Positions 26,885 through 36,432 are shown, counted from the stretch's first letter. The stretch is 52,214 nt of DNA from an uncultured Lachnospiraceae bacterium (GCA_902767015.1 CACXFV010000157.1:1-52214), one strand, 5' to 3'. Numbers and translations are program-made. Notes: generated by a model from the sequence alone, not told the origin.

Positions 26885-28079
26885 TAAATACCTCTCTATG
26901 CCTCTTATAAAAATGTTCTATAGAATACTCCTTTGACCGCTTGGCAGAAAGCACCGCCATTTTTCTTCTAAGCTCATCATCATCAATCAATTTCTTTGTG
27001 TTTTCAACACATTCCTTCTCGTTATCCCACCGGAAACCGTTCTTGCCGTTCTCTACCGTTTCCTTTTGTCCGCCTTTATTGATGACCACAGGAACAGCGC
27101 CAAAACTCATTGCCTCCACTGTGGTAATACCAAAATGCTCCATCTTCTCCGGCTCAACACTCTCATCAATGCCGTAACCGGTGCCATGCCAGAATATCTT
27201 TGCCTTTCCGTATAACTCCATGAGTTTTGAATACTCACAATTTTCATGAATAAACACATTATCTACCGTCGCTGCAAGCTTTTTAATCTTATCCAGATAT
27301 TCCATATCTGCCGGCAGATTGGATACTGCCCCTACCAAATGATACTGATATGTCTTGAATACCTCCTGATGATTAACGAAAAATTCCACCATTTCCAACT
27401 GCTTCTTACTGTGGGCTGCCACAAAAAATCTTCCCACACTGATGATTATGTTCTCTTTTTTACTCTCGTCATACCTTCCCACAATATCAGCCTCATTAAA
27501 CACCGGCGGATAGATTACCTTCTCTTTTCTGTGAGGTTTCCAATACTGTGCCAGCCAGTGATTAGTATATTTGGAATTTGAGACAATTGAATCGTAACTA
27601 TTGAAGAACCTGAAATCCATATACCTTGAAACCACTTTGTCAGCCAATGAATGGTTCATTTCATTAATGTACCTGTGTGGCGGAAACATACACTGATACA
27701 TATTGACCTTTGCTTTACCTATATGCTTGCTCAAAAACATAAAGTTGATAAACAAGTCATATTCCTTTGTAATATCCTCCACCATCTTTTTATTCTTAAA
27801 AGACTCAAGCTTATTCTTTGGCATCACCAAATCCATTTTTCTGATTTTAGTCTTCTTGAGATTCAATCCAAACTGCCTGTTGACATCCTCTATGGTCACA
27901 TAGTCTTCATCATTAATATCAACCTCATTATAATTGTGTACCAATATATCAATATCAACCTTATAATTGTAATATTCCTCAATAAACTGGCACAGATATC
28001 CCATATGTTTTTCTCCACCGCCAAGGGTTGGAATATACGGATTTAGTATCAGTACCTTCCTGATTTTTTTCTTGTTCAT
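26868..28079 (-). CDS. Family 4 glycosyltransferase
   Basis: This retaining GT-B enzyme of 403 residues has the N-terminal VLILNPYIPTLGGGEKHM glycine-rich loop. It also has IISVGRFFVAAHSKKQ for the donor domain, and the C-terminal EKMEHFGITTVEAMSFGAVPVVINKGGQKE with the E-x7-E type donor-binding pattern. GT4 members commonly use GDP-mannose, and GDP-mannose genes lie upstream in the same direction, so it may be a mannosyltransferase. That is inference. GGAGGGAT precedes the start, 3 bases after the methyltransferase stop. Confidence 0.85.
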   Translation of the reverse strand: MNKKKIRKVLILNPYIPTLGGGEKHMGYLCQFIEEYYNYKVDIDILVHNYNEVDINDEDYVTIEDVNRQFGLNLKKTKIRKMDLVMPKNKLESFKNKKMVEDITKEYDLFINFMFLSKHIGKAKVNMYQCMFPPHRYINEMNHSLADKVVSRYMDFRFFNSYDSIVSNSKYTNHWLAQYWKPHRKEKVIYPPVFNEADIVGRYDESKKENIIISVGRFFVAAHSKKQLEMVEFFVNHQEVFKTYQYHLVGAVSNLPADMEYLDKIKKLAATVDNVFIHENCEYSKLMELYGKAKIFWHGTGYGIDESVEPEKMEHFGITTVEAMSFGAVPVVINKGGQKETVENGKNGFRWDNEKECVENTKKLIDDDELRRKMAVLSAKRSKEYSIEHFYKRHREVFNELQI

Positions 28080-28082
28080 TTT

Positions 28083-29567
28083 TCATCCCTCCTGCCTTTT
28101 CTCTTTTTTATCACCGCTTGTTGCTGATTTAGTCTGCTTTTTGGCAGAATCCTTTTTTTGTCCCGTTTTACCACTCTGATTTTGTCTGTTATGCTTCTCC
28201 TGACGCTTTGCTTTCATCTTTTCTTCTATCTTGTACAATACCTTCACCGGCAGCACCTTCATAACAAACTCTCTGTACTCTCTTAAATAATCCGCCTCAG
28301 AGTTTAATCTTCTGATTATTTCATCCTTTTCCTCTGTAAGTCTTCCGATTTCTTCCTGTCTTTGCTTTTCTTTTTCCTCAAGCCTCTCTCTCTGCTCGCA
28401 GATATAGTTTTCTTTTTCCTCAAGCCTCTCTCTCTGCTCGCAGATATAGTTTTCTTTCTGCTCTATCGTTATTCTTCTTTCTTCACACATCTTTATCAGT
28501 TTTTGAAGAAAGTCCTCATTTCCAATTTTCTCTGCGTCAACGACACGATAGCGGATGCTTACTTCATTGCAATTCTCTACCTCATAGTACATCTGTGAAT
28601 CATCATCATTAAAATAATAACTATTACCTGACAGATAATATGCGCTGGTACTCCCACATTGAAGCTCTGAACCGGTTCCGTCACTATTACTGCCTGTCAC
28701 CGACACTATTTCTATGATACATTTTTTATTTAACGGGTCAAATCTCAGTTTTCTTGTACCCGATGGAATCTTAATCTGAAGCTCATGTAATCTGCCATCA
28801 GGGATAATTATCTCTTTATTCTCATTTTCTCCGTCAAAAAAATACTGTGCATAATAATAATCAGTATAATACTGAATCCTGTCGATATTTCTCACCTTCT
28901 GTGAAGGTGACACCTTGTAGACAAACTGATAGATTTCTGCCATTTTTCTGGTTTTAAGAGCCAGCGGATTCACATGCTTTATTTCTTCATAGGTATTCTT
29001 AAACTCATTAAAGCCAACCTGCGTATAGGTGGCACACTTCATATCAACATATAAAGAAAGCCTCTTTAGCATATTCTCTATGTTATCATAAGTAAAGAAT
29101 CTTACATGCGTATTGTCAAGGAGACCTGTATCCTTGTACTCAAATTTATTGTCAAGCAGGTCAATGATGATGGAATTATGTGCAATATTAGGCAGAGACA
29201 TAATAATATATCCCTCCGGCTTCAACATCTGCTTTGCACACTCTAACACCTTTTCGCCGGAAAACAAATGTTCTAAAACGTCTGCAAATAAAATATAATC
29301 AAAGCTCACGCCTTTAAACCTGACAGTCCACTCATAATCCTCAATATTTCCTATCACATAATCCTTTGCATACTGAGCTGCCATTTTCCCCGCCTGTTCA
29401 TCCAGCTCTACGATATAAACCTCACAGTTCATTTCCTCCTTGAGATACTTTGTAAGCCTTCCGCTTGCCGGTCCAAATTCCAGTATGGTAGAATCAGGTT
29501 CTATCTCACTGATCATAATGGACATTGTATTCTCAAAATCAAAATTAATCTCGGTTTCATATTTCAC
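28083..29567 (-). CDS. SAM methyltransferase with C-terminal coiled coil (WbdD-like candidate)
   Basis: Residues about 20-200 form a class I methyltransferase: STILEFGPASGRLTKYL binds SAM, VYIVELDEQAGKMA follows, and FDYILFADVLEHL is motif II. A beta-rich middle region of about 150 residues follows. Residues about 355-425 are a charged coiled coil with a perfectly duplicated 14-residue block starting ENYICEQRERLEEK. A basic Lys/Gln tail ends the protein. The GTG at 29567 (AGGAG 10 bases upstream) is preferred; an ATG at 29606 is in frame but has no site and would overlap the ABC gene. The position right after Wzm/Wzt matches E. coli WbdD, which caps the chain and measures it. No kinase domain is seen here. 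Confidence 0.8.
   Translation of the reverse strand: MKYETEINFDFENTMSIMISEIEPDSTILEFGPASGRLTKYLKEEMNCEVYIVELDEQAGKMAAQYAKDYVIGNIEDYEWTVRFKGVSFDYILFADVLEHLFSGEKVLECAKQMLKPEGYIIMSLPNIAHNSIIIDLLDNKFEYKDTGLLDNTHVRFFTYDNIENMLKRLSLYVDMKCATYTQVGFNEFKNTYEEIKHVNPLALKTRKMAEIYQFVYKVSPSQKVRNIDRIQYYTDYYYAQYFFDGENENKEIIIPDGRLHELQIKIPSGTRKLRFDPLNKKCIIEIVSVTGSNSDGTGSELQCGSTSAYYLSGNSYYFNDDDSQMYYEVENCNEVSIRYRVVDAEKIGNEDFLQKLIKMCEERRITIEQKENYICEQRERLEEKENYICEQRERLEEKEKQRQEEIGRLTEEKDEIIRRLNSEADYLREYREFVMKVLPVKVLYKIEEKMKAKRQEKHNRQNQSGKTGQKKDSAKKQTKSATSGDKKEKRQEG
28371..28454. repeat. Perfect 42-bp tandem duplication in the coiled coil
   Basis: Positions 28371-28412 and 28413-28454 are identical. Each copy encodes 14 residues (two heptads), so the duplication keeps both the frame and the coiled-coil register. 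Confidence 0.95.
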
Positions 29568-29574
29568 TTGACTA

Positions 29575-30822
29575 TCATCTCCTATTTTCACCACTAACCC
29601 ATTCATGGCTTAATACTGTAATTCCCTCTGCTATATAATCCATTTCCACAAAAAATTCCTTATACCTTGTCCTATAATCAATGGGGGCTGTCGCCGTCTG
29701 ATCAAAGATGGCCGCGTCCATATAATAACTGCCCCCTACCAGATTAAAGCTCTTATACTGCAACACAATGGAATTAAGTCCCTTTTTCCACGGCACCTTA
29801 ACCTTGTCTAACAAGGTATTCACGCCACATATATAGAGATTATCAATTCGCAGGATGGACAGACCGATGACAGGATTTTTAATCTCTGTGTCATTGACAT
29901 AGTAAGTAATCTTCGCATTGACTGTCTCTCCGTGTTTTATATTTTCAAGTATTTTCCCTTTTCTGTCAAGTAACTCCACTGATTTTATCTCAGCAATATC
30001 AATATCTTCATCCGTACTCTTTATTTCCGTATCCGCCTTCTCTCCCGCCTGCTCATCGTCACCATTTAAAACATTCTGGTCTACATCAAGCAGCTTTAAA
30101 AAATCAAGATAACGATCCGTGATAATATCGGTATCACCATCATCCACCAATTTACCCTCATTCAGCCAGATACAACGGTCACAGAAACGCTTTATCATGT
30201 TGGTATCATGGCTGACAAATATGATAGTAACCCCTTTATTCTTAAATTCCATAAATTTATCCATACACTTAAGCTGGAATCTTACATCCCCTACTGCCAG
30301 AGCTTCATCAACAATCAGTATCTCAGGATCTACACTGACGGCAACGGCAAAGGCAAGTCGAACAAACATACCACTGGAATATGTCTTTACCGGCTGGTAT
30401 ATATGTTCCCCAATATCAGCGAATTTTATGATATCATCAAGCTTTGCATCCATCTGTTCTTTCGTAAAACCATTGATTGTTCCGTTGAGATAGATATTTT
30501 CAATCCCTGTGTATTCATTATTAAAACCGGCGCCAAGCTCTAACAGTGCTGCAATCCTGCCATTCACAATGCATTCGCCGGAATTCGGGGTCAGCACACC
30601 GGTAAGAATCTTTAATACTGTCGATTTTCCCGAACCATTCTTTCCCACGATTCCAATGGATTCTCCCTTTTGGATGGAAAAAGACACATCATCAAGAGCA
30701 TAGAAATCCTTATGAAGCTTTTTACGTGTGAGATTGAGTGCTTCCTTCACTCTGTCCGACGGCTTGTCATACATCTTATAAATCTTGGTAATGTTCTTTA
30801 TCTCAATACTATTTTCACTCAT
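29575..30822 (-). CDS. ABC exporter ATPase with C-terminal cargo domain (Wzt type)
   Basis: This ATPase powers export of a polyprenyl-linked polysaccharide. The N-terminal domain has GKNGSGKS (Walker A), the YSSGM signature in place of LSGGQ as in Wzt/TagH proteins, ILIVDEALAVGD (Walker B) and FVSHD (H loop). After a charged linker (about 235-275) comes a beta-sandwich-like C-terminal domain of about 140 residues of the Wzt type. That domain recognises the modified end of the glycan in E. coli O8/O9a. The ATG at 30822 is used; its ribosome site is weak (GGAAG). It is 22 bases behind the permease. Confidence 0.93.
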   Translation of the reverse strand: MSENSIEIKNITKIYKMYDKPSDRVKEALNLTRKKLHKDFYALDDVSFSIQKGESIGIVGKNGSGKSTVLKILTGVLTPNSGECIVNGRIAALLELGAGFNNEYTGIENIYLNGTINGFTKEQMDAKLDDIIKFADIGEHIYQPVKTYSSGMFVRLAFAVAVSVDPEILIVDEALAVGDVRFQLKCMDKFMEFKNKGVTIIFVSHDTNMIKRFCDRCIWLNEGKLVDDGDTDIITDRYLDFLKLLDVDQNVLNGDDEQAGEKADTEIKSTDEDIDIAEIKSVELLDRKGKILENIKHGETVNAKITYYVNDTEIKNPVIGLSILRIDNLYICGVNTLLDKVKVPWKKGLNSIVLQYKSFNLVGGSYYMDAAIFDQTATAPIDYRTRYKEFFVEMDYIAEGITVLSHEWVSGENRR

Positions 30823-30844
30823 AACGCTTCCAACACAATCCTTT

Positions 30845-31672
30845 CTACAGAACATCTGCAAAATGTGGCTTCAGTTTTTTGTATACAGAGGTACTGATGG
30901 CAAAACAGAACAGTACCACCAGCCAGAAATAGATGGTCATCTTATAATGCTGCCAGAAACCTATCTTATAGAGAAAGCAATCCCGATATCCCTGTACAAT
31001 GTAGTACATCGGATTGAATCGAAGTACGGTAACCACACCCGGATAATCCACAAATTTTCCAATGGTGCCACATGCCGTGCCGTCAATCGGATACATAATC
31101 GGAGTAAACCACATGGCAAACTGCAACACAATATTGACTATCTGTGCAAGATCCTTAAAAAAGACTGTGATAGACGATATAAAATAGGACAAGGCCAGTG
31201 AAAGTGCAAATACACAAAGTGTATAATACAATGCCTGAAGGACATAAAAAGTAGGCCAGTAACCATAGATACAACTAATCACGATGACAAGACCGATAAA
31301 AAAAATATGCACAAAAAAAGACGATATGATTTTAACCATCGGAATAATGCTGATTTTGAATACCACCTTCTTGACGATATAAGAGTATTCAATCAGACTG
31401 TTGGAAGAACTGTTAAGGGCTTCATTAAAAAAAATCCACGGACAGATTCCTGCCACCAGCCACAAAAGGTACGGCTCCTGCAACTCTCCTGCCGGATTAT
31501 CCTTAATACCACTTCCAAATACAATCCAGTAGATGGCAATTGTCACTAACGGCTGCACAAAAGCCCATATCACGCCCAGATAAGAGCCTGCGAATCTATT
31601 CTTAAAATCATTTTTTGCCAGATTCAAAATCATTGACCTGCTGTGATATAAATCCTTTACTAGAAACACCAA
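30845..31672 (-). CDS. ABC polysaccharide export permease (Wzm/TagG type)
   Basis: This 275-residue permease of the ABC-2 family has six hydrophobic helices. It also has the family's N-terminal motif RFAGSYLGVIWAFVQPL, and FAMWFTPIMYP then LRFNPMYYIVQGYRD near the C-terminus. The predicted start is TTG at 31672 with AGGAGG 7 bases upstream; a GTG codon follows immediately. It is 11 bases after ManA and 22 before Wzt, so the transporter pair is expressed with the GDP-mannose genes. Confidence 0.93.
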   Translation of the reverse strand: MVFLVKDLYHSRSMILNLAKNDFKNRFAGSYLGVIWAFVQPLVTIAIYWIVFGSGIKDNPAGELQEPYLLWLVAGICPWIFFNEALNSSSNSLIEYSYIVKKVVFKISIIPMVKIISSFFVHIFFIGLVIVISCIYGYWPTFYVLQALYYTLCVFALSLALSYFISSITVFFKDLAQIVNIVLQFAMWFTPIMYPIDGTACGTIGKFVDYPGVVTVLRFNPMYYIVQGYRDCFLYKIGFWQHYKMTIYFWLVVLFCFAISTSVYKKLKPHFADVL

Positions 31673-31683
31673 TCCGATACCTC

Positions 31684-33216
31684 CTATATTTCAGTAATAA
31701 CCATTTCACAGTTGCCATGGATATATGCCACGCCTTTACCGGCAGTGATAAACAGGCTTTCACCTCTGTGAAACTCAATTTTTTCATCTTCCAATGTTAT
31801 CTCTCCCTCTCCGCCTACACAGACAATTGCCAAAAAAGACTTGTCCGTCAGCACAAGAGACATCTCTTCTTCTATGCGATAACTGACGCAATTAAAATAC
31901 TTGCAATGCGCCAACTGTCTGACAGTATTACCACCTATCTCCTGATTAGTAGCTTTCGTGAGTGGATTATCATATTGATGATAATCTAACACGTCAATGG
32001 CTTTGTCTACGTGAAGCTCACGCCTGTTGCCATTCTTATCTTTCCTGTCATAATCATATAGGCGGTATGTGCAGTTCGAACTCTGTTGTATCTCACATAT
32101 CATAATGCCCGCACCAATGGCATGTACAGTTCCCGCCTTAATGAAAAATACATCGCCCTTCTTTGCCGGCACCCAGTTTAATATCTCAAGAATGGTATTA
32201 TCCTCTATCCTTTTTCTCACTTCTCCGGCAGATGTCTCTCTGTTAAAGCCGCAGTAGATACCGGCACCCTCATCAGCCTCTAAGATATACCACATCTCAT
32301 TTTTGCCATATTCATTTTCATTGACAAGGGCATATTCATCATTCGGATGCACTTGAATCGACAACGGATTTTTGGCATCAATAAACTTAATCAATATCGG
32401 AAAATCACTCATAAACCGACATTTCCAGCCAAGTGCCTCTCCTCCCGGCCTGCCAAGGAACTCTGCCAGTGTCATGCCCGCATATTTTCCTTCCGCAACT
32501 GTACTTAATCCGTCAGGATGTGCTGACACCTCCCAGCTCTCTGCCACGATATCCAATGTCGTCTTCTTACCAAATATCTCGCGAAGCTTTGTGCCTCCCC
32601 ACAGATAATCCTTAAATGCCGGAGACAGCTTTACCATGACCGGTTTCAAAGCCTGCGTCACCTTTTCCGTCTCTGCCCCACTCTGTTTTCCTGCTGTTAT
32701 CAAAATCTTTTCTGCCAAAGTCACTTCATCGATATTCGCAAACAAATCATCACAAAGGTCTTCCTTTATGGAATGAAAGACATCTGCCTTCAACAGATAT
32801 ATTCCCATATCATAACTTTGCCCGTCATTTTCGACACCAAGATGGCATATCTTCCCTCTGTTCATGCTCCGGATTGCCTCTAACATACCCTTCTTATAGT
32901 CAACTCCTGAAGGATGATATCCGGCAGGATTGACTCTTTCTTCATCAAATACTATGATTCCCTCTTGTGGTTGAAGCTCTTGACAGATGTTATCCATGAT
33001 TTGCTTTTTTGTCAGACAGGAGGTATCTATCCATCGATAAGCAATATCCGATATCTCACGGATTTCCTGTTCTATCTCTGACCTTTCCTTACCGGCAGCT
33101 GCAATAAGATACTCGTCACAATAAGACATATTCATTAATACAATATCCCTACACGAGAAAACGGAAGCCGTACTCTTTAAATGACTGCCATCAGTGGGTA
33201 AAACAACACACTTCAT
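31684..33216 (-). CDS. manA: Mannose-6-phosphate isomerase with extra N-terminal domain
   Basis: Type I ManA interconverts fructose-6-phosphate and mannose-6-phosphate. The enzyme part starts near residue 195 (LSPAFKDYLWGGTKLREIFG). It shows the zinc site SIQVHPNDEYA, EMWYILEA and KAGTVHAIG, then CEIQQSSNCTYRLYDYDR. The first 190 residues are not part of normal ManA. They include a GIYLLKADVFHSIKEDL segment like the end of sugar nucleotidyltransferase domains, but no G-x-GxR start motif, so it may be a degenerate or regulatory domain. The ATG at 33216 has GGAG 7 bases upstream. Together with ManC and the mutase it completes a route to GDP-mannose. Confidence 0.88.
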   Translation of the reverse strand: MKCVVLPTDGSHLKSTASVFSCRDIVLMNMSYCDEYLIAAAGKERSEIEQEIREISDIAYRWIDTSCLTKKQIMDNICQELQPQEGIIVFDEERVNPAGYHPSGVDYKKGMLEAIRSMNRGKICHLGVENDGQSYDMGIYLLKADVFHSIKEDLCDDLFANIDEVTLAEKILITAGKQSGAETEKVTQALKPVMVKLSPAFKDYLWGGTKLREIFGKKTTLDIVAESWEVSAHPDGLSTVAEGKYAGMTLAEFLGRPGGEALGWKCRFMSDFPILIKFIDAKNPLSIQVHPNDEYALVNENEYGKNEMWYILEADEGAGIYCGFNRETSAGEVRKRIEDNTILEILNWVPAKKGDVFFIKAGTVHAIGAGIMICEIQQSSNCTYRLYDYDRKDKNGNRRELHVDKAIDVLDYHQYDNPLTKATNQEIGGNTVRQLAHCKYFNCVSYRIEEEMSLVLTDKSFLAIVCVGGEGEITLEDEKIEFHRGESLFITAGKGVAYIHGNCEMVITEI

Positions 33217-33337
33217 AATCAATCTCCATTTCTAAAATCATTCTTTCAATCGCAACAGTCCGGTAAACTGTCATTTTCAAATCACCATTTGCAAAATATC
33301 TTCTGCTGGTCTGTATTCGCATTTACACAAAATCTGC

Positions 33338-33364
33338 AAAAACAAGGTGAAGAACCGCCTTGTT
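33338..33364 (-). terminator. Weak intrinsic terminator after the phosphohexomutase
   Basis: AACAAGG and CCTTGTT pair on the minus strand around a 10-base loop and run into TTTTTG. The stem is only 7 bp, so read-through to manA is likely. Confidence 0.6.
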
Positions 33365-33389
33365 AATTTGCTTTTATTCATCAATATCT

Positions 33390-35150
33390 TTAACCGGCAT
33401 TCACAAGATTGAGGAGTGCCTCCTTTAACTGCTTCATCTTTTCCTTTGAGTCCTCTAAAGAATCTCCCTTTACACCTACATAAAACTTAATCTTTGGTTC
33501 TGTTCCTGATGGTCGTACACAACACCAGCCTTCATTCTCAAATTCATAATAAATGACATTGGAATTTGGCAGTCCCGTCTTTGTGACCTTCCCTGTTACA
33601 TAGTCAACTCGCTTATCCTCCTTGTAATCTCTCTGTGCCAATACCTTGAAATTACCAATATTCTTAATCGGATGATTTCTCATGCCTGCGATAATGTCCT
33701 GAATTTTGGCAGCGCCGTCTGCTCCCTTCATCGTAATCGCTACCAGATCCTCACAGTAATAACCATATTTTTCATATATTCTCAGCATCTGATCCCACAG
33801 TGTCAGACCCTTTTCTTTGTAATATGCTGCTGCCTCACAAAGTGCCATTACAGCAACGCAGGCATCCTTATCTCTGGAATGGGTACCTACAAGACAGCCA
33901 TAACTTTCCTCATATCCGAATAAAAACTCATAAGCACCCGGCTCATTCTTTGCTTTTCTCTCCTCGAAAAACTTAATCTGTTCACCAATATATTTAAAGC
34001 CTGTCAGCACTTCAATCAACGTAATACCATATTCTTTGACAATGGCACCTGCCATCTCTGAAGAAACGATTGTCTTTACAAGAGCACCGTCTTTTCGGTT
34101 CTCAGGTAAAAGACCTAACTCCTGTTTTCTGGAAAGCTCATATTCCGCAATTAAAAGACCTGACATATTTCCAGTGAAGGATACATACTCTCCTGTCTTG
34201 CTATCCTTCGCATAGACGCCCAACCGGTCAGCATCCGGATCTGTTGCAAGAACAATATCGGCATCTACCTCTCTTGCCAGTTTAAGTGCCAGGGTAAACG
34301 CTTTCGGATCCTCCGGATTCGGATACTCGAGCGTAGGAAAATCTCCGTCAGGCTTCTCCTGCTCCGCAACCACATAAACATTCGTGAAGCCAAGTTCCTT
34401 TAACACCCTTCTTACCGGAACATTACCGGTACCACAAAACGGTGTATATACAATCGTAAACTGTGAAGCCATATTCTTAATTGAGTCAGGACTCAGCACT
34501 AATTTCTTTAATTCCTCCATATACCGGTCATCAATCTCTTTGCCGATGGTATGATAAAGCCCCTTCTCCTGCGCTGTTTTTCTATCAATCTTTTTAATGG
34601 TGGACAAATCTGTAATGTTATTAATCTCTCCGATAATCTCATTTGCCGCATTGTCAGTAATCTGTGAGCCGTCTTCACCATAAACCTTATATCCGTTATA
34701 TTCCGGCGGATTGTGACTTGCCGTGATAACGATACCTGCCACACAACCCAACTCTCTTAACGCAAAAGACAATTCCGGTGTCGGTCTCAAACTGTCAAAC
34801 CGATATGTCTTAATTCCGTTTGCATTCAGACACAGTGCTGCAGCCTCCGAAAACTCAATAGACATATGTCTGGAATCATAGGCGATGGCAACCCCTTTAT
34901 CTGCACCATTATTCTTCAAAATATAATTTGCCAATCCCTGTGTTGCCTTTGTCACGGTATAAATATTCATACGATTGGTTCCTGCACCGATCACACCTCT
35001 CAGTCCACCGGTTCCAAAGGACAAATCCTTGTAAAATCTGTCTTCTATCTCTTTATCATCTGTAATCGCTTTCAATTCTTCTCTCGTATTCTCGTCAAAA
35101 ATCTCACTCTCACACCAAAAATTGTACTTTTCTAAATATTCTGCTTTCAT
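33390..35150 (-). CDS. Phosphoglucomutase/phosphomannomutase (alpha-D-phosphohexomutase)
   Basis: This 586-residue mutase moves phosphate between C1 and C6 of hexoses. It has the phosphoserine loop VITASHNPPEYNGYKVY, the metal loop ATDPDADRLGVY, sugar loop GYEESYG and phosphate-binding RPSGTEPKIKFY. The length and LSFGTGGLRG start resemble the PGM2-type of clostridia. Placed between manC and manA, it most likely makes mannose-1-phosphate here and may also make glucose-1-phosphate for RmlA and Ugd. AGAGG precedes the start, and a weak terminator follows. Confidence 0.93.
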   Translation of the reverse strand: MKAEYLEKYNFWCESEIFDENTREELKAITDDKEIEDRFYKDLSFGTGGLRGVIGAGTNRMNIYTVTKATQGLANYILKNNGADKGVAIAYDSRHMSIEFSEAAALCLNANGIKTYRFDSLRPTPELSFALRELGCVAGIVITASHNPPEYNGYKVYGEDGSQITDNAANEIIGEINNITDLSTIKKIDRKTAQEKGLYHTIGKEIDDRYMEELKKLVLSPDSIKNMASQFTIVYTPFCGTGNVPVRRVLKELGFTNVYVVAEQEKPDGDFPTLEYPNPEDPKAFTLALKLAREVDADIVLATDPDADRLGVYAKDSKTGEYVSFTGNMSGLLIAEYELSRKQELGLLPENRKDGALVKTIVSSEMAGAIVKEYGITLIEVLTGFKYIGEQIKFFEERKAKNEPGAYEFLFGYEESYGCLVGTHSRDKDACVAVMALCEAAAYYKEKGLTLWDQMLRIYEKYGYYCEDLVAITMKGADGAAKIQDIIAGMRNHPIKNIGNFKVLAQRDYKEDKRVDYVTGKVTKTGLPNSNVIYYEFENEGWCCVRPSGTEPKIKFYVGVKGDSLEDSKEKMKQLKEALLNLVNAG

Positions 35151-35209
35151 ACATTACCTCTTTACTTAATACTAATTTACATAAAAATTACTTTATATTG
35201 AATATCAGG

Positions 35210-36289
35210 CTATAACAGCTCTGTTCTTCCATCCTCATTCAAACGGTCAACCACCAGCTTGACATCCTGCGCCCTGTCCTTAGGGCACACCATAATGGCA
35301 TCCTCTGTCTCGACAACGATTAGATTATCAATTCCCACTGTCGCTATCAGTCGTTTGGATGAACTGATAATACTGTTCGTTGTATCAATGGCGATACTGT
35401 CACCCACGATTACATTGCCATCCTCATTCTCATCATGCAGTACATTCAGCATATCAAAGCTTCCGACGTCGTTCCATCCAAATTCTCCCGGTACTACCAA
35501 AACATCCCCACCGGCTGCACTAGGCTCTAAAATGGCATAATCCACTGATATCTTTCTGATGTTCGGATATATTTCCTGAATTACCTCTGCTTCCCTGTCT
35601 GTCTCTAAGGCATCCATTATTTTTATAAGCTCCTCATAGATATCAGGAATGTACTGTTTAAATTTTTCCAGTATCACGGAAGCTTTCCAGATAAACATTC
35701 CGCTGTTCCATGCATAATTTCCTGACTCTACATACTCTATCGCCGTCTCAAGATCAGGCTTTTCTTTAAACTCCTTCACCGGCTTGTATTCCTCAGGCTC
35801 ATCCATATCATATTTAATGTAACCATAGCCTGTGGCCGGAAAAGTTGGCGTGATACCGATCGTTACCAACTTATCTGTTTTCGCTGCTGCATCAGTTGCC
35901 ACTTCTATAATCCTTGTGAATTCCTTTGTATCTTTTATATACGCATCTGACGGTGTGATCACCATGATACCGTCGCCGTACTTCTTTAATACTTCCACAG
36001 CTGCATACCCTATACATGCTGCTGTATTTCTGGCGGATGGTTCTGCTAAAATATGATCTTCTGCCACTCTGCCATCAACGGCCTCTTTCATTGTGGATAC
36101 CTGCGACTGATTTGTCACAATAAAAATATCCTTCGTAGGAATCGAAAAAGCTAATCTGTCGATGGACTCATTGACCATCAGATCATTTCCACTAAGATTT
36201 AAAAGCTGCTTCGGTCTTTTTTGTCTTGACATCGGCCAGAATCTGGTTCCTCCGCCGCCTGCCATAATTACACCATACATTTTCTCCAT
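35210..36289 (-). CDS. manC: Mannose-1-phosphate guanylyltransferase
   Basis: ManC makes GDP-mannose from mannose-1-phosphate and GTP. The 359-residue protein has MAGGGGTRFWPMSRQKRPKQ at the start, then EPSARNTAACIGYAAV, VITPSDAYI and GYGYIKYD. FKEKPD and NSGMFIWK are also typical of the family. It lacks the C-terminal isomerase domain of bifunctional ManC enzymes, which is supplied by the separate manA gene. AAAGG lies 7 bases before the ATG. It heads the GDP-mannose/ABC export module behind a recognisable promoter. Confidence 0.96.
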   Translation of the reverse strand: MEKMYGVIMAGGGGTRFWPMSRQKRPKQLLNLSGNDLMVNESIDRLAFSIPTKDIFIVTNQSQVSTMKEAVDGRVAEDHILAEPSARNTAACIGYAAVEVLKKYGDGIMVITPSDAYIKDTKEFTRIIEVATDAAAKTDKLVTIGITPTFPATGYGYIKYDMDEPEEYKPVKEFKEKPDLETAIEYVESGNYAWNSGMFIWKASVILEKFKQYIPDIYEELIKIMDALETDREAEVIQEIYPNIRKISVDYAILEPSAAGGDVLVVPGEFGWNDVGSFDMLNVLHDENEDGNVIVGDSIAIDTTNSIISSSKRLIATVGIDNLIVVETEDAIMVCPKDRAQDVKLVVDRLNEDGRTELL

Positions 36290-36384
36290 GAATTAACCTT
36301 TTCCTTTCTATCTCTATATCATACATTCAAGAACGCCAACGATATTCCTGCTGTCGGTCTTTCTATTCATGCTTTAACTATTGT

Positions 36385-36413
36385 ATGATATAATTTTATC
36401 ACTCAAAAATCAA
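36385..36413 (-). promoter_or_regulatory. Predicted promoter of the manC-pgm-manA-wzm-wzt module
   Basis: On the minus strand TTGATT (36408-36413) and TATCAT (36385-36390) are 17 bases apart, about 100 bases before manC. Confidence 0.55.
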
Positions 36414-36432
36414 GTATTTTATGTGTTTTAAA

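Noticed and set aside
28371-28454. Repeats as a CRISPR or mobile element
   Set aside because: They are an in-frame coding duplication without spacers; no CRISPR array or intact insertion sequence is seen in the window.
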